From contig JAZGTN010000117.1 of assembly GCA_037783415.1 (NCBI GenBank), positions 1,240,001 to 1,304,000 of the forward strand: 64,000 nt of DNA. Direction: 5' to 3'. Position numbers and translations under genes: made by a program. Source of the stretch: Leptasterias polaris. Its lineage: Eukaryota > Echinodermata > Asteroidea > Forcipulatida > Asteriidae. The notes below the pieces were generated by a model that worked only from the letters and a program-made list of their open reading frames with translations, did not search any database and was not told the DNA's origin. Positions 13,401-24,910 of this stretch are shown piece after piece; position 1 is the first letter of the stretch; every line of letters starts with the position of its first letter.

Positions 13401-14660
13401 CACCTTGCGACAATGACCTGCATGGTTGTAGCTGTCTAGTTTAAATACAAATTACATATTGATTAGTAATACTCGGATACTTTGATTAATAGTTTCAATC
13501 TGAGAGCTCATAGATTAAAGTTTTACCATAGTATATGTCCTCCAGAGAAATACATGTATTTTTGTCAAAGTCGAGAAACAGAATAGACCTCCAAAATCAC
13601 CATTGCTTACTTCTATTGCCAAAATCATAATGAGCACGCGTGAGAACGTGCACAAAACTCCGGACACAGCATAAAAAGTCTTGCGTTGGTTTGGTTTTAC
13701 CCAGACGGAACCAGCTAATCTGATGAAGTGACATGCTGGTTTATTGAACAAACCACGTATTACACAAATCCACAATAGGCATATCCACCGTAATACAAAT
13801 TTGTTTGTCCTTCTCAAACTGTGGAGATGGACATCACTCCCAACACAATATACTTATAAATGGGCCAGATGCAACTTTTAATAAAAGAGTGATAATAGTA
13901 ATAACAACAACAATAAACAGTCTAAATAATTAGGTGTAATACAGCCTTATTTAAAATTAACTCAACTAGCGGGACCCACGAGTAGACCCACCAGTAATAA
14001 TAATAATAAAAATGAAAATAGTAACGCAAATAAAAATAGATAAATGAATCAGTGTACAAACCTAATGTATGTTCTGCTTAAAATCATTAATCTTTCGCAG
14101 AAAATGTGAATCCTGACCGGAAGCTATATGTATGCTTCACATCCGATACGGTGACCAGCAATGACCCAACTAGCAACTGTGTAAAGACAGAGCCGCTGTG
14201 TTTTATGGTGTATGAAATTTCAAATTCCAGATCTTGGAATTTTTGTTGACAAATCCAAAACACGTGTCCAGTCTCCAACAATATGATTATTAAATAGTAT
14301 TACAAAATGTGCAGATGATACGGTAATGCACCCGTTATTACTAGCTCAACATAAACCTACTTGCCGTCCATCAAGGGACCCATCAGAATCAAACGTTTTA
14401 AGTGCAAACGCGCTGATTTGATAAAACCGTGAAATTACAACCAGGCCCCATCTTCTATGATTCGATGAAAAAATGACAAAACTTGAAATCATTAACTTTA
14501 TCTCAAAAGTGCCGCGGTGTTTTAGAAACCGAGGCGACCCTGCTCGATGAGCCGTGGATTATTGGTAGGCAGGTGGCGATATGGGACTCATAGTTATCAA
14601 GTTAAATGACAACCATATTTAGCCTTGATGCTGGACGATGGGCAATTGGAGATGACAAGA
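10406..14660. other. Intergenic, no confident gene
   Basis: Mostly unremarkable AT-rich sequence. At 11909-11940 there is a short perfect hairpin (12-bp arms CCCCAACATAGT and complement, 6-base loop). The 10480-10830 stretch is richer in GC and has a 78-codon minus-strand frame (10831-10595) with a Ser/Pro-rich composition but no recognised motif and no good splice sites. Short frames at 13515-13817 and 14087-14281 on the minus strand show nothing I recognise. Confidence 0.4.
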
Positions 14661-14672
14661 AGATGGGTGTAG

Positions 14673-15047
14673 TCAAGCGAAGCCTTTGAAGGAGAGGTAG
14701 CTGCATCCGTCCGCTGTATGGGTAGCTACATGTAGGCTGATGATGATGATGATTGGGCCGGCGGTTGACGATGACGGAAATGCGACAAGTGCCGATCCGT
14801 GCGTGTACGCTATGAAGTGCTTTGTGTCAATGCAGTGACATTTATTCCAAATTACTGGTTCTATATAATAAGGGCCATATGATACAGCCGTCTTGATGCC
14901 CACGATAGAGCACACAATCACAATGAGAGGCTGGAGGGAAAGCACGAAAATGATACTAAACTGCACAGCACGAATTAATGTGCAAAGTGGGCCAAAAATC
15001 GTCCGATCTCTTGACGTGTTGTCGAAGTCAGTCTCCATTGCACACAA
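14673..15047 (-). CDS. Possible membrane protein fragment (hypothetical)
   Basis: A minus-strand open frame of 124 codons begins MCAMETDFDN and contains one clear hydrophobic stretch (AVQFSIIFVLSLQPLIVIV) followed by a soluble Cys-containing segment (GPYYIEPVIWNKCHC). That looks more protein-like than its neighbours. The last part (PIIIIISLHVAT) runs through a (ATC)n-like stretch and is probably not coding, so a splice donor before it would be needed; none is convincing. No family recognised; it may be a chance frame. Confidence 0.2.
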   Translation of the reverse strand: MCAMETDFDNTSRDRTIFGPLCTLIRAVQFSIIFVLSLQPLIVIVCSIVGIKTAVSYGPYYIEPVIWNKCHCIDTKHFIAYTHGSALVAFPSSSTAGPIIIIISLHVATHTADGCSYLSFKGFA

Positions 15048-15325
15048 GTGACAAAAATACCAGTTCCAATTTAAGGCACTAAGGCCTTTATGCCAAATTC
15101 ACGACTTGTTCCGAGCATATCCTTTGTTTCACATTTTTAAAGGATTTTATGCATTTCTTAAGGAATAATTATTATAAACACAATTTAGGTGTGGCTTCAG
15201 CTCGGTAATGCAAGCCCTCTCAGTGGCTCACAAAAACCACTCAACCTCTCCGGTCTCTCATAATATGCTTTTATGACCTTTTATGAAAAGTACGACATCA
15301 TATTCTTTATTTTATTTTACTCTTT

Positions 15326-15350
15326 TTTTTGGGGGGGGGGGGGGGGGGGG
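15326..15350 (+). repeat. Poly-T/poly-G tract
   Basis: About eight T followed by about 21 G. Similar long G runs occur at about 3363-3379, 16225-16240, 31699-31712, 33490-33504 and 56216-56228. They are simple repeats whose exact lengths are unreliable in any assembly. Confidence 0.9.
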
Positions 15351-15676
15351 TTCGAAAATCAAAACACAAAACTAATGCCCTGTGCACGAACCTTAATATT
15401 ATTTAAACATGTGTTTATTGTATGTGGTTTTTAGTTGTGCCGTCACTCTTCTACCAACTAAACCATGACTTAGTAATTGGCTATGACGTCACATAATAGA
15501 TAACTAGTCTATCGGCCAAATTAACGGTTGGATTCTGATGGTGGGATCTTCAGACCTTAGCCTGGTTTAAAAATATTTTTGGTTTCTTCCGACGGTTACA
15601 AATCCTGTGTGATTGCCACATTGATCTCGACTTCAGCTCGCGGCTGTTTTTTTTATAGACCTTTGATGAGTAGGTC

Positions 15677-16047
15677 TTAAAGGCACTGAACACGTTTGGT
15701 AATTGTCAAAGACCAGTATTCTCACTTGGTGTATCCCAACATATGCATAAAATAACAAGCCTGTGAAAATTTGGGCTCAATTGGTCATTGAAATTGCAAG
15801 AAAATTATGAAAGAAAAAACACCCTTGTACAAATTAGTGTGCTTTCAGATAGGAATAAAAGGCTTCTGGCCAGAAGTCTTTTATTATTTTAGTGAGAAAT
15901 TACCTCTTTCTCAAAAACTACGTTACTTCAGAGGGAGTCGTTTCTCACAATGTGTTATACTATCAACAGCTCTCCGTTGCGTTACCAAGTAAGTTTTTAT
16001 GCTAATATATATTTTGAGTAATTACCAGACGTGTACAGTGCCTTTAA
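15677..16047 (+). mobile_element. MITE with TTAA ends, piggyBac-like, copy 1
   Basis: About 371 bp starting TTAAAGGCACTG and ending CAGTGCCTTTAA, so it has inverted termini and a TTAA at each border, the target choice of piggyBac-type transposases. A palindrome (TTCTGGCCAGAA) lies near the middle. The same element occurs at 62152-62533 in the opposite orientation and, more diverged, at 28701-29063. It encodes no transposase; the short open frame inside is not a gene. Relation to piggyBac is inferred from the TTAA only. Confidence 0.85.
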
Positions 16048-16679
16048 GCCCCTACATTGGGACGGTAAGGGAACGTTGGGTGATTGTTGTGGTGGTTTCT
16101 TGTGATATCATTGAGCACTTGTCAAGTGACGACAGGTTTTGGTGATGGTACGTCGTGAGGAGGATTAGTGTCTCAGTCGACAGGTCATGGTGTGAATTTA
16201 GGAAAAAGAGGGCGATATAGAGAGGGGGGGGGGGGGGGTGGGGGTGGTGGTTAGGCATCAACTAGACTACGAGATACCTATCCCACATACAGGACAACTG
16301 CGAACCGTGTCTCTTGACGACAAGAATAAATTACCAAACTCATGGGCGTCACGGGGATTTTAACAAATCTGCCACAATTTTTTCAAAGAATAAATTGCAC
16401 GACGCAAACAAGTGAAAACAATACGGTGGTGCAATGTTGCCTGCCACGCCCTTCACTAGTAACTGAGGCGTTATTAGAAGTTGAATATGATGTAGGCCCC
16501 ATTGTATTGAATGTACATAATTATTCGACCATCATTAATTGTGGATAATTTTCATTAAAATAAAATAAAAAATGAAATTAACAAATGTTTTGAAATATAC
16601 TTATTAATTAATTAAATGTGAAAAACTGATTTACATCATCTAGTTAAACTAGTGCAAAACCCAGACTGGCAAAGATTTG

Positions 16680-19052
16680 AGTTAATACATTAAACTGTTT
16701 TGTGTCGTTTCGTATTTATCTAAAGCCTAGGCTCCGTCTACCTTGGTTTAATCAAGAAATCAACTCTGCCTTGAGGATGAGGAGACGTGCTGAAAAGAAG
16801 TGGCGACGAACAAGCATGGCCTCTGATCTTTCAGCATATAAGCTTATAAGAAATAAGGTAACCTTTCTTCTTAATAAAGCTCGTTGCAATTTCTACAAAG
16901 ACTTTATCGAAAGTAATAGTTCCGACCAGAGGAAATTATTTAGAGCATCTAAAAAGCTGCTTGGGCATAGTGATGACGTCCTATATCCACCTTTTAAAGA
17001 TAAAATGACTCTTGCTAATGATATGGGTAGCTTTTTTGTACAGAAAATATCTAATATTCATGCTAAACTTGATGACTTGGAAGTTTCAACCTCTGTTGAC
17101 AGAACGTTATCTTTTACATCTGAAACAATGTCCAGTAAAATCCTGTTTGATAGTTTTATACCATTAACCGAGTCACAGGTAAAACAGCTTGTTGTCAATT
17201 CTTCTAAGGGATCATGCGCTCTGGATCCCATGCCTACTAACCTTGTGGGTGAGTGCCTGGATGTTTTGCTTCCAGTACTTACCAACATTATAAATTCATC
17301 ATTAGTATCTGGTACATTTCCTACTGACTGGAAAGAAGCTTTAATATGCCCTTTACTTAAAAAACCCAATCTCGATATGAAATTAGAAAACTACCGACCA
17401 ATCAGTAACTTACAATTTATTTCTAAATTAACTGAGAGGGCCGTTTGTGACCAACTTTATTGTCACATGTCAAAACATTCTATGTTTCCGGTTTTCCAAT
17501 CATCTTATCGGAAGCATCACAGTACAGAGACGGCTCTTATAAAGGTTAAAAATGATTTATTGATGAGGATGAATTCCCAACATGTTATTCTGCTTATCCT
17601 TTTAGACCTGAGTGCAGCGTTCGATACTGTTGATCACGCCATTTTATTGAAACGTCTGCAGTCTAAATTTGGAGTCACTGGCAAGGCCCTTGATTGGTTT
17701 TCATCTTATTTGTTGGATAGAAGTCAACGTGTTTCTATTCAGGGTACCTTATCAGAAAAGTTTAACATCAACTGTGGTGTGCCTCAGGGATCCTGCTTAG
17801 GACCATTTTTATTCCTTGTCTATGCCTCTAAATTGTTTGACATCGTTGAGCGTCATCTGCCTGATGTTCATTGTTATGCGGATGACACTCAGCTGTATTT
17901 ATCTTTTAGACCGGACGATAAATTTTGTCAAGCTGCTGTAACTATAATGGAAGACTGCATTGGGGACATCAGGCAATGGATGTTGCATGACCGGCTTCTA
18001 ATTAATGATGCTAAGAGTGAATTTTTGATCATCGGATCAAAGCAGCAGTTGCAGAAAATTAATATTTCCAATATCATGATAGGTGATGCTAAAGTTTTTC
18101 CTACAACATGTGTTCGTAATTTAGGGTCATGGTTTGATTCTGAACTTACAATGAACACCCACATCAATAAAGCTTGCTCTGCAGCTTTTTTTCATCTTCA
18201 CAACATCAAACGCATTAGTCAATTCCTAACACAAGACTCTCTTTTAAAACTAATTCATGCATTTGTGACTAGTCGTCTTGATTATTGTAATGGCCTTTTG
18301 TATGGTCTGCCAAAGTCACAGATAGCTAAACTACAAAGGGTTCAAAACGCTGCAGCCAGAATTGTTACTAACACACACCGGTTTGAACACATTACACCTA
18401 TAATTCGTCAATTACATTGGTTGCCTGTTTCGTACAGGATTAATTTTAAAATCCTTTTGTTGACCTTTAAAGCTCTTCATGGTCTTTCTCCAAAGTATTT
18501 ACAGGATCTTGTTTCCATCCGGAAGGTATCTTCATATCAACTTAGGTCAGGGAATAATGGTATTTTCTTGGATTATCCTTCTGGTAAAATGTTGACTACA
18601 TTTGGTGATAGGGCTTTTTCTGTGGCAGCCCCTAAGCTTTGGAATGCGCTACCGTTTCATATACGTAGCGAACAGAAACTTACCTCTTTTAAATGTAATA
18701 TAAAAACCTATCTTTTTAAAGCCGCTTTTTAGTGTGTCTTTCTTCTATGGTCACCTTGTCAGTTAGTTTAGATTTTTAGCATAAATAGGGTTAAAGGCGT
18801 CTGTCTCCTGAAAAGGTCAAAACATTACCGATGCCAGCAGGGATAGGCCTATGTAATAAGTACTATTAGTTCTCTGTTGGCGGGACAGACGTATCCCCAT
18901 ACTTTTGTTTGGGCGCTGGCCTGGTGACCAGTCTTTTTTCTTTGTCCTTTTCTTCCATTATGTGCTTTTTAACATGTGTTCTGCGCCTTTGATCATTTTG
19001 TATGTAAGGGGCGCAATATAAATTTTAAATATTATTATTATTATTATTATGT
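16680..19052 (+). mobile_element. 5'-truncated non-LTR retrotransposon (CR1/L2-like LINE)
   Basis: A long reverse transcriptase frame is followed by about 300 bp of 3' UTR and an (ATT)n tail at about 19030-19051, the arrangement of CR1/L2-type LINEs. No endonuclease domain precedes the reverse transcriptase, so the copy is 5'-truncated, as usual for target-primed insertion. The left border near 16680 is approximate. It lies between Tbx1/10 and the LRR gene. Confidence 0.85.
16702..18732 (+). CDS. LINE reverse transcriptase ORF (5' truncated)
   Basis: 676 uninterrupted codons with all reverse transcriptase landmarks in order: NYRPISNL near residue 230, QSSYRKHHSTETAL near 265, catalytic LDLSAAFDTVDH near 300, GVPQGSCLGP near 358 and the active-site HCYADDTQLYL near 390, then the thumb and the C-terminal DYCNGLLYGLP and PKLWNALPFHIR segments. 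Family knowledge: it copies the element's RNA at a nicked target. The frame opens without an ATG (first in-frame ATG at about 16774), which fits a copy cut off between the endonuclease and reverse transcriptase domains. The lack of stops in 2 kb suggests a fairly recent insertion. The clade is a judgement from motif style. Confidence 0.92.
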   Translation: MSFRIYLKPRLRLPWFNQEINSALRMRRRAEKKWRRTSMASDLSAYKLIRNKVTFLLNKARCNFYKDFIESNSSDQRKLFRASKKLLGHSDDVLYPPFKDKMTLANDMGSFFVQKISNIHAKLDDLEVSTSVDRTLSFTSETMSSKILFDSFIPLTESQVKQLVVNSSKGSCALDPMPTNLVGECLDVLLPVLTNIINSSLVSGTFPTDWKEALICPLLKKPNLDMKLENYRPISNLQFISKLTERAVCDQLYCHMSKHSMFPVFQSSYRKHHSTETALIKVKNDLLMRMNSQHVILLILLDLSAAFDTVDHAILLKRLQSKFGVTGKALDWFSSYLLDRSQRVSIQGTLSEKFNINCGVPQGSCLGPFLFLVYASKLFDIVERHLPDVHCYADDTQLYLSFRPDDKFCQAAVTIMEDCIGDIRQWMLHDRLLINDAKSEFLIIGSKQQLQKINISNIMIGDAKVFPTTCVRNLGSWFDSELTMNTHINKACSAAFFHLHNIKRISQFLTQDSLLKLIHAFVTSRLDYCNGLLYGLPKSQIAKLQRVQNAAARIVTNTHRFEHITPIIRQLHWLPVSYRINFKILLLTFKALHGLSPKYLQDLVSIRKVSSYQLRSGNNGIFLDYPSGKMLTTFGDRAFSVAAPKLWNALPFHIRSEQKLTSFKCNIKTYLFKAAF

Positions 19053-20962
19053 TAACAATAAACTTTGCAACCTCATATCACTACAAGATCAATAAGCGTA
19101 CATGAACCAGTATTGTCAGCAATTTAATTTGAAGTCTTTGACGAGACGCGTTTATCCTTAACCCCGAGGTCTGTCGAGGACATTGATGAATTGGGAGTAA
19201 GACAAGATAAGACACTCCAAATCATGACTCCATGACGTAATTACTGCACAGGTAGATATACAGGTAGAGTGTCAAATGGATTTACCTGCTGCTTGGCGAT
19301 CGAGTATGTCATGTAACTTAATACTGGATAAGGGGGCCACTGTACCGATTCAGATTAGTTTTGTATTATATTATAGGCAGAACCATCTATTGAAAAATCT
19401 TCAACTGAGCCAATACAAGTAACAAAAAATGTAAAAAAATACCAACCCAAAACATCAATATCATCTCATTCTAGAGCTCATGGGTAAAACGTTCTGAATA
19501 CTCTTTACTTTCCCCTCCATTAAAATTAACATAGGTAGGGGGTCACAACCCCTTCATTAAAATTATATGAGGGGAAGGGGAGAGTCACGGTTGAAATTAG
19601 CCCCCTCTATTGGGCAAAACAGCACTAGATAAATGAAACGCATGTCTTTCGCTTTCTTATTATCGGCCAAGATTTCAACAAGAAACTAACATTATGTTTA
19701 CCTTTTCTGCATGCACCGAAGCATTTGGACATCTAGGAATTCAGTATGTACAAACAACCAAGTATAATGTGCCTTTTATATTTGTGAACGAGTTTTATTT
19801 TTGTGTGTACAGCAAATAGTAACATTTTTAAATAGTTAACAAATATTTTTTACATATCCAAGAAACAAAGAGTTGTCCAAGGACCAAATACGCCGATTTA
19901 AGGACCGCTAGCAAATAAATAGCCGGCAACTTTTAATATTAATTTTTTTACAGATAAAACGTCAACAAAAATGAAAAATTCACTTAACAGCTTTAAATAA
20001 ATACAAAATATATTAAAATGAAAAAGAGAAGGGGAAAAAACACTAAACAAATAAACAACAAAAACTTACTTTAAAATGAGAAGTTTGAACAAATTCACGT
20101 TGAAACTAATATTTACTATAAACTAATGTTGTTGGCCTAGTGTTTGAAAAGCTTTCAACATTCTAAACTATAAAGCAAAGCAACAAAACACCAGTGGTAA
20201 CTTTTGTGTGCTAAATTTTTAATACAACTTGGACCTATGAAAAAGAATGTTTTCTCCAGTTAGTTAATAAGGCAAAAACGTGTCATTTAAAAACAATTAC
20301 CTGCACTTCCTTGGAAAGGCATAAAACGCATTATCTAAACGTTCCTCAATTTTCAAGTACACATTTTAAAAGTAGGCTTATAACATTGCTATTATAAACT
20401 AAAGGATGTTTGTGTGTTTACCTCTTTCAGGTACATTCTTACTAACGATTCTTACCACTTTGTAAAACACGTCAAATTTTGCTTTCAGACAACAATTTGT
20501 GTTTGTTTCAATAAAATAAAATAAAATATCAAATGTCAAAAAAGGTTAATTTTATTTCTATTATTGCACTTTATAAAAGAGCTGGCAATTTCGAAAAGGT
20601 TATATATTGTTTTTAAATAAAATACAGGAATTTTATTTATATATATTTTTAGCCAGATTATTTTCAAAGAGTATGTTAAGAAACATCTCTCAAGGTGATT
20701 GTTGCCACATTCAAATCATTAATATTTACATACATTGACATAAACTTAATTCAGAAATTTACTTATTTTAATTGCTGCACACTATAACAAGAAATCTTCA
20801 ATGTATCTTTCTTAAATCTCCAGTTAGAGTTCCCAAATATAGAATAATTATAGTGTAAATTTTTATAAACATGATGACCTTGACTTAATTTACTATGCAT
20901 AGGTTATTCATACAAAACGGTAAGTGATAATTTTTTTTTTTATTTGACTCAATCACTGGCTG
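19053..20962. other. Intergenic, AT-rich, nothing recognised
   Basis: No open frame of note. It contains oligo-A and oligo-T runs and, close to the LRR gene stop, T-rich sequence that could hold that gene's polyadenylation site when read on the minus strand. Confidence 0.4.
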
Positions 20963-21241
20963 TTATATTTTGACAACCTTGAGCTTTGGTCTGCTCCGAC
21001 AGATTTCATCCACTTTATTGCAGAAATCATCGGTTAGTGGCAGATTGCACTGATGGATAGCCAGATATCTCAACTCTGTACAATGCACCAGAAACTTCAG
21101 AATATCTTCTTCTTTAAAGTTCTTAATCTTGGCAATGTTTAAGACATGTATACTTGGTAGATGCTTGGTTATGTTACGTAGTGACAAGCTGGTTACGTGA
21201 GTGCATCCACATACATTCAGGTCCTTAAGATATGGCAGGTT
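20963..21241 (-). CDS. LRR gene terminal exon with stop
   Basis: Acceptor CTTTTAG at its 5' side, phase 0; 92 codons and a stop. It encodes NLPYLKDLNVCGCTHVTSL and two further repeats, ending SRPKLKVVKI. Confidence 0.8.
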   Translation of the reverse strand, partial: NLPYLKDLNVCGCTHVTSLSLRNITKHLPSIHVLNIAKIKNFKEEDILKFLVHCTELRYLAIHQCNLPLTDDFCNKVDEICRSRPKLKVVKI

Positions 21242-23485
21242 CTAAAAGAAGAAAAAAAGAAAGACAAATAGATATCTTGATTAATACACATACATGTAAG
21301 AGTAAAAATATTCAAGATTTTATTATTAATGACACAATTTTATATCTTGACTCTTTAAGTAATTTTTTGTCAAACCTTCATGAGTCTCATAAGAAGTTCA
21401 TCGTTTAGAAGATAACCACAGTGTTTAAGATTAAGAACCCTGAGGTTTGGACAACTCTTCATGATCATCTTCAAGGAGCCTGTAGTTAGATAAGTATCGC
21501 CCAAGTCAAGTGTCTGCATCTCAGAGCTCAGGATACAACCCAATGTTGTATTGTTTAATTTCTTAGTTCTCTTTAATCGATGCAAGATATCTCTGTGTAA
21601 AGAACAGCAGAAGAAAATTTATCAGAACAAAACTGTGCAATGTGGCCACTCATTGATAGATTACTATAATACCAGGTGGCCTTACAGTGTTTTATAACTG
21701 TCTAGCATGTTTTTTATAAAGTACACACAAGAGACAGGCCATAATACAAATGTTGTCTCGAACAAAGAAAGTAAAGTCTTTGGCAAAGTGAATAATATAT
21801 ACTGACAAATAATTGTTGATGGGAGTAAAATAGTAGAAATAATGAGAATACAAATAATAATTGGTGCACATGTAGTACTTTAAGGTCAACATCAATGTAT
21901 AAACAATTATGTAACTGAACAATAAGAATAGAAACACAATATACATGTAGCACAGAAAAGCAGTAGTAGTACATGATCAAATTGAACAATCAGAATACAA
22001 AGACAATATAGCAAAGAAAAGCAATATATGTAGTAGTTCATGATCCAATTGAACAATCAGAATACAAACACAATATAGCACAGTTAAGCAGTATATGTGG
22101 TAATTCGTGATCAAATTGAACAATCAGAATACAAAGGTAATATAGCACAGAAAAGCAATATATGTAGTAGTTCATGATCCAATTGAACAATCAGAATACA
22201 AACACAATATAGCACAGTAAAGCAATATATGTAGTAGTTCATGATCAAATTGAACAACCAGAATACAAACACAATATAGTACAGAAAAGCAATATATATG
22301 GTAGTTCATGATCAAATTGAACAATCGGAATACAAACACAATATAGTACAGAAAAGCAATAGGGCATACATGTACATGTATATGTAGTAATTCATGATCA
22401 ATAGAAGTTACAGAATTAAACAATCAGAGTATAAAGACAAAGTTAATTTCAGACAACAAACAATTATTTTATAGAAATATACATTACATTTCAATATTAA
22501 TGCAATGTAAGAGAAATTTCAAATGTTGCAATATCAAGAAGCAATAAAAATACAGCAGACATAGACCTATAATAATACCATGAGATATTTGATGTCTTCG
22601 CATTCAAGGCAATAGTACAGTACATGTACAAAACACATGTACATACATAAAGAACCATGATCCCAACCAACTAGTCAATATAAGTTTCGCATGACAACAT
22701 TTTATTCTGGCACAAGTCTGGTTCAATTATTGAATAACATCAAAGAATGTGTGTATCCAGCCCTTTTGGAAACCGAGCCATTGGCTTTGGCTCAGGCTGA
22801 CGCTCCGTCTGCTTGTTTGAAGTCTGTGAAAAAAACCCACACATTTTCAACAACAACAAATCAACTTGGAGCCAAAAAACTGAAGGCATGGTTTCAAAAA
22901 AGACCCTTGCCATTGCGGAACGACCTCCCCACAATGCACATCTACCATTTTCACCATTTTGGGAGTAAATTCCTTTGTGTACATTTTAGCTCCCAAAATG
23001 GCGGACAGCATAGGCCTGTGTAAAGTGGGTAAATAGTAGAACACAATTACATGTGTTGGCTGTATAGTTTGCTTCATTTTGGTATGTATTCTCTCTTTAA
23101 GGGTGTGGTTGGGGTGTGATGGGGGCATTCTGTATGAGCTATACATTCTACAGACTCACCCTATTAAGAAGTCATCAGGGAATCCATCTAAGCTGTAGTG
23201 GGTGATGTTAGTTGCCACAGTCTGCAGACATATCTCAAGTAGTCTCAGTACCTTGGTGTTCTCATGGTATGGAAGCTGCAGAAGAGAAACACAGTCATAT
23301 AAACTGCATTATTCAATCCGTGGTGCAGCATTGGTAGGAGCCTTAGCCCTGGGGGACTTTTACTTACATAAGAATCAGGCATCATTTTCATGGTAGAAAA
23401 GTTTGTTCCATCTATAGTTTTTAAACCCAACACGTTTAAAGCAATGGATTTCACTTTCTGAGCACTCATTCCATGGATGCCAACA
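20963..23485 (-). CDS. Leucine-rich repeat protein, 3' part of gene (four exons)
   Basis: Minus-strand exons 23485-23368, 23275-23160, 21592-21376 and 21241-20963 splice in phase and end at a stop at 20963. Together they encode about 207 residues. The first part (VKSIALNVLGL, then EICLQTVATNITHYSLDGFP) resembles the helical lead-in found before repeats in LRR proteins of the F-box/LRR and ZYG11-like kind. Then come repeats with LxxLxLxxC spacing: MQTLDLGDTYLT, LRVLNLKHCGYLL, LKDLNVCGCTHVT, IHVLNIAKIKNF, LRYLAIHQCNLPLT. Such cysteine-ended repeats usually form a protein-binding surface, often in ubiquitin-ligase substrate receptors. No F-box is seen. The upstream connection is unresolved; see the KptA-like exons on the same strand. 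Confidence 0.75.
21376..21592 (-). CDS. LRR gene internal exon
   Basis: 217 nt between TTACACAG and GTTTGA. It accepts two bases from the previous exon and ends in phase 0 after HxxLLMRLMK. It contains the TLDLGD and LRVLNLKHCGYLL repeats. The donor is GTTTGA, weaker than its neighbours. Confidence 0.8.
21959..22405 (-). repeat. 67-bp minisatellite, about 6.5 copies, in an LRR-gene intron
   Basis: Head-to-tail units of about 67 bp, each with a core reading TCATGATC, AAATTGAACAATCAGAATAC and CACAATATAGCACAG, separated by GCAATATATGTAGTAG-like sequence. Units differ by a few substitutions each. The open frames over it come from the repeat. Confidence 0.92.
23160..23275 (-). CDS. LRR gene internal exon (helical lead-in)
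   Basis: 116 nt between CTCTTCTGCAG and GTGAGT, entering in phase 0 and leaving two bases. It encodes LPYHENTKVLRLLEICLQTV and ATNITHYSLDGFPDDFLI. The pattern of an ICL-xx-V/I-xxNI helix followed by a LP/FP-DDxL segment is common immediately before LRRs. Confidence 0.75.
23368..23485 (-). CDS. LRR gene exon, most 5' of the LRR group
   Basis: 118 nt between a TAG acceptor and GTAAGT. It encodes VGIHGMSAQKVKSIALNVLG then LKTIDGTNFSTMKMMPDSY, and joins the next exon in phase 0. The acceptor lies right after AATAAAAAGGTAG, a poor pyrimidine tract. It needs two bases from an upstream exon, which the 29479 donor does not supply. The in-frame Met at HGM could alternatively be a start codon if this is the first coding exon. 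Confidence 0.6.
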
Positions 23486-23880
23486 CTACCTTTTTATTAT
23501 CCAATTTTTGTGAAGAAATGTGGTCAACAATGTTAAAAAAACTCTTCCTTTGTGGTACTGGCAGTGGCAAATTAATCAGGGTGCTCAATTGTTGGGCATA
23601 GTATTTTGAAATACATTTTTAGTTGGTACACAAACACTTGCACGAGTGACGAAAGGTGCTCATAGAGTTTGGTGAATTTTGAAATGTTGACAGCGGGATT
23701 TCTAACAAATTAAAGGAGAATATTTGCCAGTCAAACCCCAGCAACGCAAAATGTTTTTGGATTCTAAACGTTAAGATTTGAATTACAGAGAGTGGAAAAG
23801 CAGTGATATGTGCTATACAAATACAGTTAATTGTTGTTATTATCACAAAATATCTTACCATAAATCCCACACTGTTGTAT

Positions 23881-23930
23881 CTATGTATGTATGTATGTGT
23901 GTACATGTATGTATGTACATGTATGTTATC
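23881..23930 (+). repeat. (TATG)n microsatellite
   Basis: Imperfect TATG/TGTA repeats over about 50 bases. Confidence 0.85.
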
Positions 23931-24205
23931 GATAAAAGGCTCTCTCACTTTTCATTTGAAGGCCGAGAAAATTGTATGGAGGACAGATGATGATCTGGTG
24001 CGGCATGAGATTCTGACCCCCAGAGACGATGTCCTCCCATACGCGGCAAATTGAGTAGAAATTTTGTCTGATAGCACACTCTTTTTAATCAACTAATTCT
24101 CTCAGCCCATGTTAGTTTACTGTATGGGGGAAGGGGTTGGGGGAAGGGGTGGGGGAACACACACAGATGGGGGGTGGGGAGGGACACACACACACACACA
24201 CCCAA

Positions 24206-24375
24206 GTGTTCGCACGGATTGGCACTTGTGGGGTCCTGACAACAATGGAACAATGGACCCCACAAGGTCATTTCAATAGGAACAATTGGACCCCACAAGG
24301 GAATTCTTCAGAAAAGGGAATAATAGAACAACAATAGCAGTACCCCACAAACCGGATCTGTAAGGGTGTGTGTGT
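24206..24375 (+). repeat. Left arm of perfect 170-bp inverted repeat
   Basis: Starts GTGTTCGCACGG and ends AAGGGTGTGTGTGT. Every base I compared is the exact complement of the right arm at 24911-25080. Confidence 0.92.
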
Positions 24376-24910
24376 ATACGCCTGCAATCGTGGACCTTCT
24401 ATTGTCCCTCTTTTGTTCATACTAACCCTAACTTTTTTGCAACAGCTCCCATTGGTTTTGTACACGTTTTCCAACCGTGGACCTTTCCCGAACCGTAGAC
24501 CTATTGTCCTCTTTTGTTATAGGTCCCCGGTTTGAATGTGTAGGTAGGCATACCCAGAGCTGTGGGGACTTTTATACAATGGAACAAAGGTCCCCACAAC
24601 GTTTTTCTTTGTTAAACTGGGTCCCCACACCAGATTCTTTAGAAAAGGGAATAATAGAACAACAATAGGAAGTCCCCACAACGGTGTGCGCACCGGGAAT
24701 CGTATACCTACTCACACCCACACACACACGCTTGTAAATCCCGCTTACCGAGGACTTCTCTTTGATCTCCCATTGTTTGGACATAGTTTTTTTTAGCGAC
24801 GTCCCCATTGGGTTTGTACACGAAAACGAAGCGAGGACGTCCTCGCTCTGTCAAACACCAGGATCGCTTTTGTTAAAGTCCTCTGTTTGAATGGATAGAC
24901 ACGCTCACAC

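Noticed and set aside
15807..15992. 61-codon frame, also present at 62200-62403
   Set aside because: The frame is conserved only because both are copies of the same MITE.
16702..18732. A host gene with a reverse transcriptase domain
   Set aside because: No start codon, an (ATT)n tail and a single uninterrupted frame mark it as a truncated LINE.
21959..22405. Possible CRISPR-like array
   Set aside because: Units are continuous tandem repeats with no unique spacers, in an animal intron.
21692..22423. Tyr/Phe/Leu-rich minus-strand frames
   Set aside because: They lie on the 67-bp minisatellite and its border and repeat with it.
24089..24808. Several frames on both strands
   Set aside because: They follow the CA/GT and GTGGGGTCC repeats.
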